A stretch of DNA of 64,000 bases from Dietzia timorensis (GTDB lineage: Bacteria > Actinomycetota > Actinomycetes > Mycobacteriales > Mycobacteriaceae): positions 1 through 64,000 of the forward strand of contig NZ_DYXM01000215.1 in assembly GCF_020742175.1 (NCBI RefSeq). Direction: 5' to 3'. The translations under genes were made by a program, and so were the position numbers. This document shows positions 11,798 through 24,539 of this stretch, in pieces. Every line of letters starts with the position of its first letter. Position 1 is the stretch's first letter. The notes under the pieces are model-generated. The model did no database searches. It saw only the letters and a list, made by a program, of their open reading frames with translations, and was not told the origin of the DNA.

Positions 11798-12268
11798 GTG
11801 CTGAAGTACGTCAAGCCCGCCTTGATGGTGTTGGTGATTCTCGGTCTGTTGCTCGCGTTCGGCCTGCTCATCGCCCAGGGAATCGCCGGGCTTCGCAGCT
11901 CGGAGGTAACCGAGAAGGGCTTCGGTATCGGGCTCATCGTCCTCGCGCTCCTGGGCGCGTGGAGCATCTGGGTGCTGGTGCGCAACGGTTTCGAGTTGCA
12001 GAACATCTCGGCTCGCGCCCGCGCCGAGGGCTTCGAGTTGGACACCTCCGGTCTGGAGCGGCGCCCATCGGGCCGCATCATGCCCGGCTCGGCGGACGCT
12101 CTGTTCGCCGAGGTGTCGAAGGAATACGAGGCGGACCCGGACAATTGGCGCGTGCAGTACCGACTTGCGCGCGCATACGACCACGCCGGGGACCGCGCCA
12201 GAGGGCGTGAATACATGAAAAAGGCGGTCGCGGGAGAGGCCGCGGAGAGAAAGGCATCGCGTGGCTAG
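11798..12268 (+). CDS. Conserved membrane protein with C-terminal helical tail (Rv2772c position)
   Basis: The 156-residue protein has two transmembrane helices (about residues 8-28 and 43-63), then a cytoplasmic region of about 90 residues. The segment PDNWRVQYRLARAYDHAGDRARGREYMKKAV reads like a single tetratricopeptide-type helical hairpin. No catalytic motif is visible. The GTG at 11798 lies 15 bases after dapB, and the end overlaps the next gene by 8 bases. M. tuberculosis has an unnamed membrane protein (Rv2772c) in this slot after dapB. Function is unknown; a scaffold role is only a guess from the repeat-like tail. Confidence 0.75.
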   Translation: MLKYVKPALMVLVILGLLLAFGLLIAQGIAGLRSSEVTEKGFGIGLIVLALLGAWSIWVLVRNGFELQNISARARAEGFELDTSGLERRPSGRIMPGSADALFAEVSKEYEADPDNWRVQYRLARAYDHAGDRARGREYMKKAVAGEAAERKASRG

Positions 12269-12719
12269 CTATACGCTTCTGCTCGTCCATCACACCCCTT
12301 CGCCCGGAGTCGAGTCGTTGCGGGAATCCATGATCGAGGCGCTCGGGCAAGAGGGGCTTGAAGACATTTCGGTCACGTGCGTTCCCGCGCTCGGCGCCAC
12401 GGCATCCCACGTACTCGAGGCCGATGCCATCTGTCTGCTCACCCCGGCGAACATCGGATACATGTCCGGAGCTCTCAAACACTTCTTCGACCAGATTTAT
12501 TACCCGTGCCTGGACGCGACCAAGTCCGTGCCTTACGGGGTCGTCGTCCACGGTAACGACGACACCACCGGAGCGGTGAAATCGATCGAGAAGATCGCCG
12601 GGGCGTTGCAATGGAAGCAGGCACAGCCCGCGGTCGAGATAATCGGCGACGTCGGAGCGTCCGAAAGGGAACAGGCGGGGGAGGCTGCAGCGGGAGTCGC
12701 CGCGTCGCTCTTGCTCTAG
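12261..12719 (+). CDS. Flavodoxin-like / NAD(P)H-dependent FMN reductase family protein
   Basis: The 152-residue protein has a flavodoxin-type layout: an N-terminal beta strand leading to [11 protein letters not shown], which stands where the FMN phosphate loop lies, a middle [20 protein letters not shown] block typical of FMN-binding reductases (x-P-x-x-x-G-x-x-S-G-x-L-K-x-F-x-D), and a GVVVHGNDD strand. It probably binds FMN; the redox partner is unknown. The GTG at 12261 overlaps the preceding gene by 8 bases. Its position matches Rv2771c. Confidence 0.7.
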   Translation: MASYTLLLVHHTPSPGVESLRESMIEALGQEGLEDISVTCVPALGATASHVLEADAICLLTPANIGYMSGALKHFFDQIYYPCLDATKSVPYGVVVHGNDDTTGAVKSIEKIAGALQWKQAQPAVEIIGDVGASEREQAGEAAAGVAASLLL

Positions 12720-12804
12720 CCGCCATCGCGCGCACTTCCCGAAGGGCCGGATGCCAATGGCGATAGCCCCGAACCACAACCATCGACTAGGAGACACACC
12801 AAGG

Positions 12805-13557
12805 ATGAGCGAGCTACTGAGCCGGCAGGTGAAGGTGGTTGCCCACACCGAGTTCTTCCCACCGGAGGACCTCGGGTGGGACGCCGATGCCACGGGCGGC
12901 GAAGCGCTCGCCGAGTTCGCAGGTCGCGCCTGCTACCAGTCCTGGGACAAGCCCAATCCGCGCACGGCGACCAACGCGGCGTATCTGCGACACATTCTCG
13001 AGGTGGGCCACACCAGCGTCTTCGAGCACGCGAGCGTGTCGTTCTATATCACCGGCATCTCCCGGTCCTGCACCCACGAGCTGATCCGGCACCGCCATTT
13101 CTCCTATTCGCAGCTCTCTCAACGATTTGTGCCCGAGCACGATTCGAAGGTCGTGCCTCCGCCTGCCATCGAGGACGATCCGGAGCTGCTCGCCATTTTC
13201 GAGAGGGTCGCGGATTCGTCCCGCGAGGCGTACGCCGAATTGTTGACGGCGCTGGAGGCGAAATTCGCCGACGTCCCCAACCCGATGTTGCGCCGCAAGC
13301 AGGCGCGACAGGCGGCGCGCTCGGTCCTGCCGAACGCGACCGAGACTCGCATCGTGGTGTCTGGCAACTACAGGTCGTGGCGGCACTTCATCGGCATGCG
13401 CGCCACCGAACACGCGGACACGGAGATCCGCGGTCTCGCCATCGACTGCCTGCGCAAGCTCCAGGACCTCGCACCGAACGTGTTCGCAGACTTCGAGATC
13501 TCCCAAATGGACGATGGCTCCGAGATCGCCATCAGCCCGTACGTGGTCGAGGGGTAA
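12805..13557 (+). CDS. thyX: FAD-dependent thymidylate synthase
   Basis: ThyX makes dTMP from dUMP with methylene-tetrahydrofolate, FAD and NADPH. The diagnostic ThyX motif R-H-R-x7-S-x-R-like [13 protein letters not shown] is at residues 95-107. The 250-residue length matches mycobacterial ThyX. The ATG at 12805 follows an AAGGA site; an in-frame ATG at 12751 would add 18 residues without homology. It sits directly upstream of dapA, as in mycobacteria. No ThyA is seen in the window, so whether ThyX is the only thymidylate synthase cannot be judged. Confidence 0.97.
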   Translation: MSELLSRQVKVVAHTEFFPPEDLGWDADATGGEALAEFAGRACYQSWDKPNPRTATNAAYLRHILEVGHTSVFEHASVSFYITGISRSCTHELIRHRHFSYSQLSQRFVPEHDSKVVPPPAIEDDPELLAIFERVADSSREAYAELLTALEAKFADVPNPMLRRKQARQAARSVLPNATETRIVVSGNYRSWRHFIGMRATEHADTEIRGLAIDCLRKLQDLAPNVFADFEISQMDDGSEIAISPYVVEG

Positions 13558-13585
13558 GAGGTGCCGCCAACAGCCACGTCGATAG

Positions 13586-16686
<3,101 letters not shown>

Positions 16687-16724
16687 CGATGCCGCCGCGC
16701 CCGCTGCGCGGCACGATCGTTCCG

Positions 16725-16775
16725 ATGACGGCGGAGGAAGCGTCCCCTTTGCGGGGCTGCTGCCTCCGCCGTCAT
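16725..16775 (+). terminator. Strong hairpin terminator after RNase J
   Basis: ATGACGGCGGAGG at 16725-16737 pairs perfectly over 13 bp with CCTCCGCCGTCAT at 16763-16775. The inner arms (AGC and CCCC with GGGG and GCT) extend the stem to more than 19 bp. ATATTTC follows. This is the strongest hairpin in the first third of the window. Confidence 0.7.
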
Positions 16776-16829
16776 ATATTTCGAGTTCCCCAGTCCGCGC
16801 GCCGACCCGACCTGGGTGATACTGGACAC

Positions 16830-17240
16830 ATGGCAACAGCAAGCGAACCCGGCCCATTTTCGTCCCTCCACAAGAAGATGCAGCTCAAGCCGGGAACTCA
16901 ACTTTGGGTCTGGCCGGAGGCGGCAACGGCGCCTGAGCTCGCCGACACCCAGGACCTCGTCCGCGCAGGCCTCGACGAGGCAAACGCTGCGGTCCTCTTC
17001 GTCGAGGGCTCCGCGGACGTCGAGAAGATCATGGCCGACTACCGGCCGCGGCTCTCGGAACTCAAGGTTGTGTGGCTCGTATACGCAAAGGGCAATAAAG
17101 CCCCTGTGAACAGGGATACGCTGTGGACTCGATTGCTCGGACATTCGTGGCGGGCCGTGTCCAATGTGTCCTATTCGGACTCGCTTTCGGCCATCCGAAT
17201 CCGGCCGTTGAAGACTGGTGAAGAGGTGCGTCAGCCATAA
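16830..17240 (+). CDS. Conserved hypothetical protein, DUF3052-like
   Basis: The 136-residue soluble protein shows the pattern of the actinobacterial DUF3052 group: a KKMQLKPG-type opening, an acidic middle, AAVLFVEGSADVEKIM, a VVWLVYAKG strand and a final SDSLSAIRIRPLK. This assignment is by eye and moderate; the function of that family is unknown. The ATG at 16830 is the first start after the RNase J terminator and lies in a GGACAC context without a strong ribosome binding site. A gene of this size sits between rnj and ftsK in corynebacteria as well. Confidence 0.65.
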   Translation: MATASEPGPFSSLHKKMQLKPGTQLWVWPEAATAPELADTQDLVRAGLDEANAAVLFVEGSADVEKIMADYRPRLSELKVVWLVYAKGNKAPVNRDTLWTRLLGHSWRAVSNVSYSDSLSAIRIRPLKTGEEVRQP

Positions 17241-17300
17241 ATCGGGCGGTACGGCCGTGCCTACTGTTACTGATGTGACTAGAGAGTTTAGAATGGGCGC

Positions 17301-20300
17301 ATGGCACTTGGAACCCACACGTCCCCGACACGTACGCCGAGACGCGCTAGCTCCGGGTCCACGCAGACCTATAAGAATTCCGGACGCTCGGCCAGGAGCG
17401 GCCGGGGTTCAGTCGTGAGTGCACCCCGCGGCTCGAGGGCTGCCCAGCCGGAACGGACCGGCGGTGCCTTCGGGGCCGTCGGTCGAGGATTGACGACGAT
17501 GTGGCGCGGAACCGCCAAGGGCGTGGGATCGGGAATGAGGGCCGTGGGGACACGCGCGCGCAACTCGATCGAGGAAACCCCGCGCGCAGATCTGACCACG
17601 CACCGCCGTGACGGCGTGGCGCTTGTCCTGTTCGCCGTCGCCATCATCGTCGCGGGTGCCGTGTGGTTCTCTGCCGCGCGGCCGGTCGGGGAGTGGGTGG
17701 AAATCGCCGCCCGCACCATCATCGGCTCCGCGGCCATTCTTCTTCCCGTCGCACTCGCCGTGTGGGGCGCCCTGCTCATGGTCCGTGAGCCGCACCCGCA
17801 GACGCATGCGCGGTGGCTCGTCGCCGTCGTGGTGATTACGACCGGTGTGCTCGGCGTGTGGCACATCGCCGCCGGTTCTCCATCGGATGCCGGTTCCGTG
17901 CAGCACGCGGGCGGCGTCCTCGGCCGCGTCGTGGGTGGCGGCCTTGCAGCAGGGCTCACCGGCTTCGTCGCCGGACTGCTGCTCGTATTGCTCGTGGCCT
18001 TCGGCGTGTTGATCCTCGTCGGTCGTCCCGCTCGGGAGATCCCGGGCCTGGTCCGTTCCTACTTCAGCGGCGACCGACAAGACGAAGACGAAGACGAAGA
18101 CGATGTCGAATTCGATACGCCGGGTGCCGAGTTGGATACCAAGACGCACGCGGCGCCTTCGCCGAGTCTTCGCGGCCGCTACCCCGCCAATGCGCCCGGA
18201 GGGGCGTCCGGGCTCGCGGACGATTCCGAGACGACGATTTTCGCCGACGGTGCCGACGAGGATTTCGACGTCGAACCAGACCAGGCTCGAGTCCCGGCCT
18301 CTCGTCGCCGAGGCGCCGGTGCGCTCGGTGGTATCAAGCAGTTCTTCGGTTTGGGGATGACGGCGAGGAACGACTCCGCCGACGACGACGCGCTCGACGA
18401 GTTTTTCGACGAGACGCCGGGGGAGTTGGAGCAGACCTCGGCTGGACGCGATTACCCCGGCCGCGACAACCGGACGCGCACTCTGCCGGCGGCGGACGAC
18501 CCGCGACTGCGTAGCGACCCATGGACCGACTCGCGAGCGCAGGCAGCTGAAGCCCGTCAGGGGCGGCAGCGTCCCTCGACAAGTATCGGGACTTCGGCCG
18601 CATCGGATACGGCCGGAGCCGCCGGTGCCACCGCCGCAGCGGCGGGCGCCGCAGCGGCTGCCGGGGCAGCGGGGGCCGGGGCAGCGGGGGCCGCCGGCGC
18701 ATCCGCAGCGCCGACCGAAGGTGTTGCCGCTCGCGAAACGTCGCCAGCCCGCCGTCAGGCCTCGGCTCCGCAGGAGTCCGCGCCTGATCGCAAGCCCGCA
18801 CGAGCCGAGCGCGTCTCGCCGTCATCGACTCCGGCGAAGCCCGCGCCTCGTCCGGCTCCGCGCCCCGCGACCATGAATTCGGGGGAGACCTACGAGCTAC
18901 CGTCGCTGGACCTGCTCGAGCTCGGTGACCCGCCGAAACAGCGAAGTGCCGTCAACGATCGCATGATCGAGGCGATCGGATCAGTCTTCCGCGAGTTCAA
19001 CGTCGATGCCGTGGTCACCGGGTTCACCCGTGGCCCGACGGTTACGCGTTACGAGGTCGAGCTCGGCCCGGGTGTCAAGGTCGAGAAGATCACGAACCTG
19101 GCGCGAACCATTTCGTATGCAGCGGCCACAGACAACGTCCGTCTCCTCACCCCGATTCCCGGAAAATCTGCGGTGGGTATCGAGGTGCCGAACTCCGACC
19201 GCGAAATGGTGCGTCTGGCCGACGTATTGCTGGCACCCGAGACGCAGAAGTCCACCAATTCGATGCTCATCGGGCTCGGTAAGGACATCGAGGGCGAATT
19301 CGTGTCCGCAGAACTGAACAAGATGCCGCACCTACTCGTCGCCGGTTCAACGGGCTCGGGTAAGTCGAGCTTCGTCAACTCGATGTTGGTGTCGCTGCTC
19401 GCCCGTGCGACCCCGGAAGAGGTGCGCCTCATCCTCATCGACCCGAAGATGGTCGAGCTCACCCCCTACGAGGGCATCCCGCACCTGATCACGCCGATCA
19501 TTACCTCCCCGAAGAAGGCGGCTACGGCACTCACCTGGCTCGTGGAGGAGATGGAGCAGCGTTACCAGGACATGAAGGCTGCCCGCGTCCGCCATATCAA
19601 CGACTTCAACAAGAAGGTTCGATCCGGTGAGATTTCCGCTCCGGCGGGTTCGCAGCGCGTGTACGAGCCGTACCCCTTCATCGTCGCGGTCGTCGACGAG
19701 CTCGCGGACCTCATGATGACCGCGCCGAAGGAGATCGAGGACGCGATCGTCCGGATCACGCAGAAGGCGCGCGCCGCGGGCATCCACCTCGTGCTCGCCA
19801 CGCAGCGTCCCTCGGTGGACGTGGTTACCGGTCTGATCAAGACGAACGTGCCGTCACGTCTGGCATTCGCGACGTCCTCGCTCACGGACTCGCGAGTCAT
19901 TCTCGACCAGCCGGGCGCCGAGAAACTCATTGGTATGGGTGACGCGCTGTTCATCCCGATGGGCGCGCCCCGACCATTGCGCATGCAGGGTGCTTTCGTC
20001 TCGGACGAGGAGATCCAGGCGGTCGTCGACGCCGCCAAGGACCAGGCCGAACCCGACTACAACGAGGCGGTCACCGAAGAGAAGGGCGGCAACAAGAAGG
20101 AGATCGACGGTGATATCGGTGACGATCTCGACGATCTCCTCGCGGCCGTGGAACTCGTGGTGTCCTCTCAGTTCGGTTCGACCTCGATGCTGCAGCGCAA
20201 GCTTCGCGTCGGTTTTGCGAAGGCTGGCCGACTCATGGATCTCATGGAGTCGCGCGATATCGTAGGCCCGTCCGAGGGGTCGAAGGCTCGGCAGGTGCTC

Positions 20301-20411
20301 GTCAAGCCCGAGGATCTCGCCGGCGTGCTCGGGGCAATCCGTGGTGACGACCCGCTGCCCTCCGGCGACGAGGACGACTACGACGACGGCGGGGTTCCCG
20401 AAGAGATCTAG
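17301..20411 (+). CDS. ftsK: DNA translocase FtsK
   Basis: FtsK pumps DNA at the division septum and activates dimer resolution. The 1036-residue protein has a basic N-terminal tail, four transmembrane helices between about residues 100 and 245, a long acidic and Ala/Pro-rich linker (about 255-525), the RecA-like motor with Walker [10 protein letters not shown] near residue 681 and a DELADLMM Walker B region, and the C-terminal gamma winged helix ([19 protein letters not shown], from about 950). The linker contains an almost pure Ala/Gly tract around residues 435-470. The ATG at 17301 overlaps no other gene. Confidence 0.97.
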   Translation: MALGTHTSPTRTPRRASSGSTQTYKNSGRSARSGRGSVVSAPRGSRAAQPERTGGAFGAVGRGLTTMWRGTAKGVGSGMRAVGTRARNSIEETPRADLTTHRRDGVALVLFAVAIIVAGAVWFSAARPVGEWVEIAARTIIGSAAILLPVALAVWGALLMVREPHPQTHARWLVAVVVITTGVLGVWHIAAGSPSDAGSVQHAGGVLGRVVGGGLAAGLTGFVAGLLLVLLVAFGVLILVGRPAREIPGLVRSYFSGDRQDEDEDEDDVEFDTPGAELDTKTHAAPSPSLRGRYPANAPGGASGLADDSETTIFADGADEDFDVEPDQARVPASRRRGAGALGGIKQFFGLGMTARNDSADDDALDEFFDETPGELEQTSAGRDYPGRDNRTRTLPAADDPRLRSDPWTDSRAQAAEARQGRQRPSTSIGTSAASDTAGAAGATAAAAGAAAAAGAAGAGAAGAAGASAAPTEGVAARETSPARRQASAPQESAPDRKPARAERVSPSSTPAKPAPRPAPRPATMNSGETYELPSLDLLELGDPPKQRSAVNDRMIEAIGSVFREFNVDAVVTGFTRGPTVTRYEVELGPGVKVEKITNLARTISYAAATDNVRLLTPIPGKSAVGIEVPNSDREMVRLADVLLAPETQKSTNSMLIGLGKDIEGEFVSAELNKMPHLLVAGSTGSGKSSFVNSMLVSLLARATPEEVRLILIDPKMVELTPYEGIPHLITPIITSPKKAATALTWLVEEMEQRYQDMKAARVRHINDFNKKVRSGEISAPAGSQRVYEPYPFIVAVVDELADLMMTAPKEIEDAIVRITQKARAAGIHLVLATQRPSVDVVTGLIKTNVPSRLAFATSSLTDSRVILDQPGAEKLIGMGDALFIPMGAPRPLRMQGAFVSDEEIQAVVDAAKDQAEPDYNEAVTEEKGGNKKEIDGDIGDDLDDLLAAVELVVSSQFGSTSMLQRKLRVGFAKAGRLMDLMESRDIVGPSEGSKARQVLVKPEDLAGVLGAIRGDDPLPSGDEDDYDDGGVPEEI

Positions 20412-20495
20412 TTTTCGCCGGCTTGCAGGGCGTTTCAGGACAGCTACCGGTCGTGAATGTCCGGCGAGAGCGGAACTTACCTTAGGGTAGTAGTT

Positions 20496-21077
20496 GTGAA
20501 ATCAGCGTCCTCGACTCCTGACGTGCCCGTGGTGAATCTCGCCAACGTGCTCACGGTCCTCCGCATCCTGCTCATCCCGTTGTTCGTGTGGGTGCTGTTC
20601 CGCCACGGCGGAGAGGACACCGCATGGCGCATCGGTGCGTGGGTAGTATTCGCCGTTGCCATGGCAACCGACTGGTTCGACGGATGGTATGCGCGGTCCA
20701 GGGGACTGGTCACCGACTTCGGTAAACTCGCCGATCCCATAGCGGACAAGGCCATGATGGCCGCCGCGATGATCGGCCTTTCCCTCCTCGGCGAGCTGTT
20801 CTGGTGGATCACGATCGTCATTCTGGTCCGAGAGATCGGCATCACCATCTGGCGGCTCGTCGGGGTGGACTACGTCGTCGCCGCCAGCCCCGGCGGCAAG
20901 CTCAAGACCGCGGCACAGACGCTCGGTGTGGGCTTGCTGATCCTGCCGCTCCCGTACTGGGTGTGGCCGTTCGAGTGGCTCGTCATGGCGGTCGCTGTGG
21001 TCCTCACGGTCTATACGGGAGTCGACTATCTCGTCAAGGCTCGTCAGGCTGCGAAGCAGCAGGGAAACCCGGCGTAA
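20496..21077 (+). CDS. pgsA: CDP-alcohol phosphatidyltransferase (PgsA-type)
   Basis: The 193-residue membrane enzyme has the full CDP-alcohol transferase signature D-x2-D-G-x2-A-R-x8-G-x3-D-x3-D, with Asp59, Asp62, Gly76, Asp80 and Asp84, and about five further hydrophobic helices. By position (after ftsK, before the CinA-type gene and clgR) it matches PgsA3/Rv2746c, annotated as phosphatidylglycerophosphate synthase. The substrate could also be inositol phosphate, since the signature does not distinguish them. The GTG at 20496 is preferred; an in-frame ATG at 20457 would add 13 residues. Confidence 0.85.
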   Translation: MKSASSTPDVPVVNLANVLTVLRILLIPLFVWVLFRHGGEDTAWRIGAWVVFAVAMATDWFDGWYARSRGLVTDFGKLADPIADKAMMAAAMIGLSLLGELFWWITIVILVREIGITIWRLVGVDYVVAASPGGKLKTAAQTLGVGLLILPLPYWVWPFEWLVMAVAVVLTVYTGVDYLVKARQAAKQQGNPA

Positions 21078-21124
21078 GCTGTATTTGGACTCGCAACACC
21101 CAGGTATGACGTCGGAGGCACGTA

Positions 21125-21643
21125 ATGGCCCAGGACTACACCGAGCTCCCTCTGTCCCATGATCCGACAACGAGCGTGCTGTTCGACACGGCCTCCGGTC
21201 TCGTCGCCGGTGCTACGGACGCGGGGCTCACGATTGCGACCGCCGAATCTCTGACGGCCGGGCAACTCGCCGCGACAATAGCGGACATTCCTGGCGCGAG
21301 CGCGGTTCTTCGCGGTGGCCTCGTGGTCTATGCGACCGATCTCAAAAGGACTCTTGCCGGCGTACCCGAGGACGTACTTTCCGAATTCGGCCCGGTGTCA
21401 CCGGAGACTGCGGCCGCACTTGCCAGGGGCGCGTCCGATAGATGTGGAGCGGATATCGGAATCGGCCTCACCGGGGTAGCGGGTCCCGATTCGCAAGATG
21501 GAGTGGCCCCCGGCACGGTATTCCTCGGCTTGTCTCGCGGTATGTCGGTCACCGTGCATAAGCTGGAGATCAACGGAGACAGGGCACGAATTCGCGCCGC
21601 TGCCACGCTCGCCGGGCTTGATCTGGCGCGGTCGGCGCTATAG
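21125..21643 (+). CDS. CinA C-terminal family nicotinamide-nucleotide amidohydrolase
   Basis: The 172-residue protein consists only of the CinA C-terminal (PncC) domain, with the family blocks TAESLTAGQLAATIADIPGAS, GGLVVYATDLKR and GLTGVAGPDSQDGVAPGTV. Members deamidate nicotinamide mononucleotide to the acid form, salvaging NAD. The N-terminal MoCF-like half of full CinA is absent, as is common in actinobacteria. The ATG at 21125 follows CGGAGG. The gene is between pgsA and clgR, the position of Rv2745c's upstream neighbour in corynebacteria. Confidence 0.88.
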   Translation: MAQDYTELPLSHDPTTSVLFDTASGLVAGATDAGLTIATAESLTAGQLAATIADIPGASAVLRGGLVVYATDLKRTLAGVPEDVLSEFGPVSPETAAALARGASDRCGADIGIGLTGVAGPDSQDGVAPGTVFLGLSRGMSVTVHKLEINGDRARIRAAATLAGLDLARSAL

Positions 21644-21679
21644 CGGTCCGTTGCGCGGTTTCGGGGAGCGTAGTTCTCT

Positions 21680-21705
21680 GGAACATTTCGCGGTCGGATC
21701 GCGTT
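21680..21705 (+). promoter_or_regulatory. Candidate ECF (SigE/SigH-type) promoter of clgR
   Basis: GGAAC at 21680-21684 is followed after 17 bases by CGTTG at 21702-21706. This matches the mycobacterial SigE/SigH pattern of a GGAAC -35 and a GTT-type -10. clgR is SigE-dependent in M. tuberculosis. The transcript would start at about 21712-21716, leaving almost no leader. Confidence 0.5.
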
Positions 21706-21715
21706 GGAGTAGGTG

Positions 21716-22054
21716 ATGCAGGAAATGACCATAAGCGTCGATACAGTCGGCCATTCGTTCTCAAGGGCTGCAGATGTACGCCCTCGGCTTTTTCGTGAAG
21801 CCCTCGGATCGGTCTTACGCGCCGTTCGCACTGAGTCCGGTCGTACACTCCGGGACGTTGCCGATGATGCACGTGTGAGCCCCGGCTATCTCTCCGAACT
21901 CGAACGCGGCCGCAAGGAGGCCTCGAGCGAGTTGCTCGCCGCGATCTCGGGCGCACTCGATATTTCGTTGGGGGAGCTTCTCATCCGGATTGTCGCGGAA
22001 CTTGCCCCCGATCATCTCGGACAGGAAGCGGCCCTCGCCGGGCAACCGGGCTAA
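21716..22054 (+). CDS. clgR: ClgR, XRE-family stress regulator
   Basis: The 112-residue protein has a helix-turn-helix of the Cro/CI type (about residues 30-75): [35 protein letters not shown]. It matches ClgR, which activates Clp protease and envelope-stress genes in actinobacteria. The C-terminal tail is short. The ATG at 21716 is chosen; GTG at 21713 would fit a leaderless message from the promoter-like GGAAC-N17-CGTT, and ATG at 21725 is a third option. pspA follows after about 155 bases, the same pair as in mycobacteria. Confidence 0.93.
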   Translation: MQEMTISVDTVGHSFSRAADVRPRLFREALGSVLRAVRTESGRTLRDVADDARVSPGYLSELERGRKEASSELLAAISGALDISLGELLIRIVAELAPDHLGQEAALAGQPG

Positions 22055-22208
22055 GCGACACCCTTTTCAATAGAAGTTTTTGGGCGGCACACCTTGCTGT
22101 CCGCACGCCTGTTTTCGGTAACGTAGAGTGCGACGTGATGCAGGCGGGACCGAGGCGGAAGCCACCGCCGCCCAAATGCTCATAGACCAGAAATAAGGAC
22201 TGACTCCG

Positions 22209-23036
22209 ATGGCTAACCCGTTCAGCAAGGCGTGGAACTACCTCATGGCGTTGTTCGATTCCAAGATTGAAGAACACGCTGACCCGAAGGTCCAGATCCA
22301 ACAGGCCATTTCGGATGCTCAGCAACAGCATCAGCAGCTTTCTCAGCAGGCGGCTGCAGTCATTTCGAATCAGCGCCAGTTGGAGATGAAGCTCAAGCGT
22401 CAGCTTGAGGACATCGAGAAGATCCAGGGCAGTACACGTCAGGCGCTTCAGATGGCCGACCAGGCTCGTGCCAATGGGGACGAAGCCAAGGCCACGGAGT
22501 ACGAGAACGCTGCCGAGGCGTTCGCGGCCCAGCTGGTCACGGCGGAGCAGAATGTCGAGGACATCAAGGTGCTCCACGACCAGTCTCTGCAGGCGGCCGC
22601 GCAGGCCAAGCGCGCGGTCGAACAGAATGCCATGCGGCTGCAGCAGAAGGTGGCCGAGCGTACGAAGCTCCTCAGCCAGCTCGAACAGGCCAAGATGCAG
22701 GAGCAGGTTAGCGCTTCCCTGCGTTCGATGACCGACATGGAAGACAACTCGTCGACGCCGAACCTTGACCAGGTACGCGACAAGATCGAAAAGCGTTACG
22801 CAGACGCGCTTGGTAGCGCGGAGCTCGCAGAGAATTCGGTCCAGGGCCGCATGGCCGAGGTGCAGCAGGCGTCGGTGCAGATGGCCGGACACTCCCGACT
22901 CGAGCAGATTCGTGCTTCGATGAAGTCGGACGCACCCGGACAGCCAACGGCCGCGCCCGCTGCGGCCAACCCCGCTGCAGCGAACCCAGCCCAAACCGGC
23001 AATAACCCGGCTCAGGGCCAGGCTCAGCCGGAATAA
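22209..23036 (+). CDS. pspA: PspA/IM30 family membrane-stress protein
   Basis: The 275-residue protein is almost entirely coiled coil (about residues 25-220) with many Gln, Glu and Ala, the form of PspA/Vipp1, which assembles on damaged membranes. The N-terminus ([24 protein letters not shown]) is the amphipathic membrane-binding helix of the family. A proline/alanine/asparagine tail with repeated AANPA-type units follows from about residue 240. In mycobacteria clgR-pspA is followed by a membrane gene (Rv2743c) that anchors the system; here the next gene is DUF3046, so that partner is not adjacent. Confidence 0.92.
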   Translation: MANPFSKAWNYLMALFDSKIEEHADPKVQIQQAISDAQQQHQQLSQQAAAVISNQRQLEMKLKRQLEDIEKIQGSTRQALQMADQARANGDEAKATEYENAAEAFAAQLVTAEQNVEDIKVLHDQSLQAAAQAKRAVEQNAMRLQQKVAERTKLLSQLEQAKMQEQVSASLRSMTDMEDNSSTPNLDQVRDKIEKRYADALGSAELAENSVQGRMAEVQQASVQMAGHSRLEQIRASMKSDAPGQPTAAPAAANPAAANPAQTGNNPAQGQAQPE

Positions 23037-23063
23037 CGCTTTCCGAGGTTTCAGTACGTTCAT

Positions 23064-23264
23064 ATGGCAATGACGCTGAGCGACTTCAATTCGCTGACGC
23101 ACGAGGTGTTCGGCTCATCGCGAGCCGACCATCTGGTACGTACACACGTCCTCACCGAACTGGGTGGGCGAACCGCCGAACAGGCGATAGATGATGGTTT
23201 CGAACCCAAAGAGGTGTGGTTGACTCTCTCCGCCGAATTCGATGTGCCGGAGATCTACCGCTGA
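23064..23264 (+). CDS. DUF3046 protein
   Basis: This is a 66-residue protein of the DUF3046 family, identified from the pattern LxxFxxLTHEVFG, HVLTELGGRTAEQAIDDG and PKEVWLTLSAEFDVPEIYR. Members sit directly upstream of recA across actinobacteria (Rv2738c in M. tuberculosis). The function is unknown. The ATG at 23064 is the longer of two close starts (the other is 23070). Confidence 0.85.
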   Translation: MAMTLSDFNSLTHEVFGSSRADHLVRTHVLTELGGRTAEQAIDDGFEPKEVWLTLSAEFDVPEIYR

Positions 23265-23316
23265 GAAATTAGCGACGTGACCGCGGGTTCGAACACGCCG
23301 AACATAGTTCTTTGAA

Positions 23317-23332
23317 TCGAACATACATTTGG
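23317..23332 (+). promoter_or_regulatory. Candidate LexA box upstream of recA
   Basis: TCGAACATACATTTGG has a perfect left half (TCGAAC) and a degenerate right half of the actinobacterial SOS box TCGAAC-N4-GTT(C/T)GA. It lies about 115 bases before recA. Other GAAC/GTTC words crowd the same stretch (23288-23310), so more than one LexA contact is possible. Confidence 0.45.
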
Positions 23333-23376
23333 CTATCGTGGCCTTAGAACACACGGGACAAAGAAGCGTCCCCATT

Positions 23377-23399
23377 TTGTCGGGGTCGGTTCGTAGAGT
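23377..23399 (+). promoter_or_regulatory. RecA-NDp (PafBC-type) promoter of recA
   Basis: TTGTCGGGG, exactly 8 bases, then TAGAGT. The mycobacterial RecA-NDp consensus is TTGTC(A/G)GTG-N8-TA-N3-T; 8 of 9 bases of the first element and the whole second element match with exact spacing. In mycobacteria this promoter class is LexA-independent and activated by PafBC after DNA damage. The recA ATG is 48 bases after the -10. Confidence 0.75.
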
Positions 23400-23446
23400 G
23401 TGGGCACGATAGGAAATCGCACACTATTCAGCGTGGAGGACGAACA

Positions 23447-24535
23447 ATGGCTGCAAAGTCTCAAGCAAAGCCGGCAAGCCGCGAGCAGGCTTTGGACATG
23501 GCGCTCGCACAAATCGACAAGGCGTTCGGCAAGGGCTCGGTCATGCGCCTGGGCGACGACAATCGTCCCCCGGTGGACGCAATCCCGACAGGCGCCCTGT
23601 CGTTGGACGTCGCTCTCGGCGTCGGCGGTCTACCTCGCGGTCGCGTCGTGGAAATCTACGGCCCCGAATCCTCGGGTAAAACGACTGTAGCGCTACATGC
23701 TGTTGCGAACGCACAGGCCGGCGGCGGTATCGCGGCCTTTATCGACGCCGAGCACGCTCTCGATCCCGAGTACGCGAGCAAACTCGGTGTCGATACGGAA
23801 AACTTGATCGTTTCCCAGCCCGACACTGGTGAACAAGCGCTCGAGATCGCGGACATGCTTGTTCGCTCGGGCTCTATCGACATGATCGTTATCGACTCCG
23901 TTGCAGCCCTCGTCCCTCGAGCAGAGATCGAGGGTGAGATGGGCGATAGCCATGTCGGTCTTCAGGCGCGCCTCATGAGCCAGGCTCTCCGGAAGATGAC
24001 CGGTGCTCTTCACTCGACCGGAACCACCGCCATCTTCATTAACCAGCTGCGCGAGAAGATCGGTGTTATGTTCGGATCCCCCGAGACGACCACCGGCGGT
24101 AAGGCTCTCAAGTTCTACGCCTCCGTTCGTCTCGACGTCCGTCGCATCGAAACGCTCAAGGATGGTGCCGACGCGGTCGGAAACCGGACGCGAGTCAAGG
24201 TAGTAAAGAACAAGGTCGCGCCGCCCTTCAAGCAGGCTGAGTTCGACATTCTCTACGGCCAGGGGATTAGCCGGGAGGGCTCGCTTATCGACATGGGCGT
24301 CGAGCACGGGATCGTGAAGAAGTCCGGTTCCTGGTTCACGTACGACGGTGACCAGCTCGGCCAGGGCAAGGAAAACGTCCGTCGATACCTGAAGGACAAC
24401 CCGTCCGTACGCGACGAGGTTCAGGAAAAGATCCTTGCCAAGCTCGGTTTCGGCGTGGAACCGGGGGAGGAGTCTCAGGCTCCGGCTGTGGAAGACGAAG
24501 ACGCTCCGGTCGACGTGGTTCCGGTGGATTTCTAA
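23447..24535 (+). CDS. recA: Recombinase A
   Basis: RecA drives homologous recombination and LexA self-cleavage. The 362-residue protein has Walker [10 protein letters not shown] at residues 72-80, the [12 protein letters not shown]alker B region, the [22 protein letters not shown]2 loop region and an acidic C-terminal tail. It is contiguous, without the intein found in M. tuberculosis RecA. The ATG at 23447 follows GGAGG. recX begins 5 bases after the stop, the classic recA-recX pair. Confidence 0.99.
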   Translation: MAAKSQAKPASREQALDMALAQIDKAFGKGSVMRLGDDNRPPVDAIPTGALSLDVALGVGGLPRGRVVEIYGPESSGKTTVALHAVANAQAGGGIAAFIDAEHALDPEYASKLGVDTENLIVSQPDTGEQALEIADMLVRSGSIDMIVIDSVAALVPRAEIEGEMGDSHVGLQARLMSQALRKMTGALHSTGTTAIFINQLREKIGVMFGSPETTTGGKALKFYASVRLDVRRIETLKDGADAVGNRTRVKVVKNKVAPPFKQAEFDILYGQGISREGSLIDMGVEHGIVKKSGSWFTYDGDQLGQGKENVRRYLKDNPSVRDEVQEKILAKLGFGVEPGEESQAPAVEDEDAPVDVVPVDF

Positions 24536-24539
24536 GTAG

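Noticed and set aside
20470..20500. Iron-repressor (DtxR/IdeR) box before pgsA
   Set aside because: CTTACCTTAGGGTAGTAG resembles the box loosely but lacks the palindromic right half, and pgsA is not an iron gene.
21636..21645. CGCTATAGCG palindrome as a ClgR operator
   Set aside because: Known ClgR sites have CGC and GCG separated by five bases; here there are four, and the dyad overlaps the preceding stop codon.
23447..24535. Possible RecA intein
   Set aside because: M. tuberculosis RecA contains one, but this protein is 362 residues and contiguous through all insertion points.
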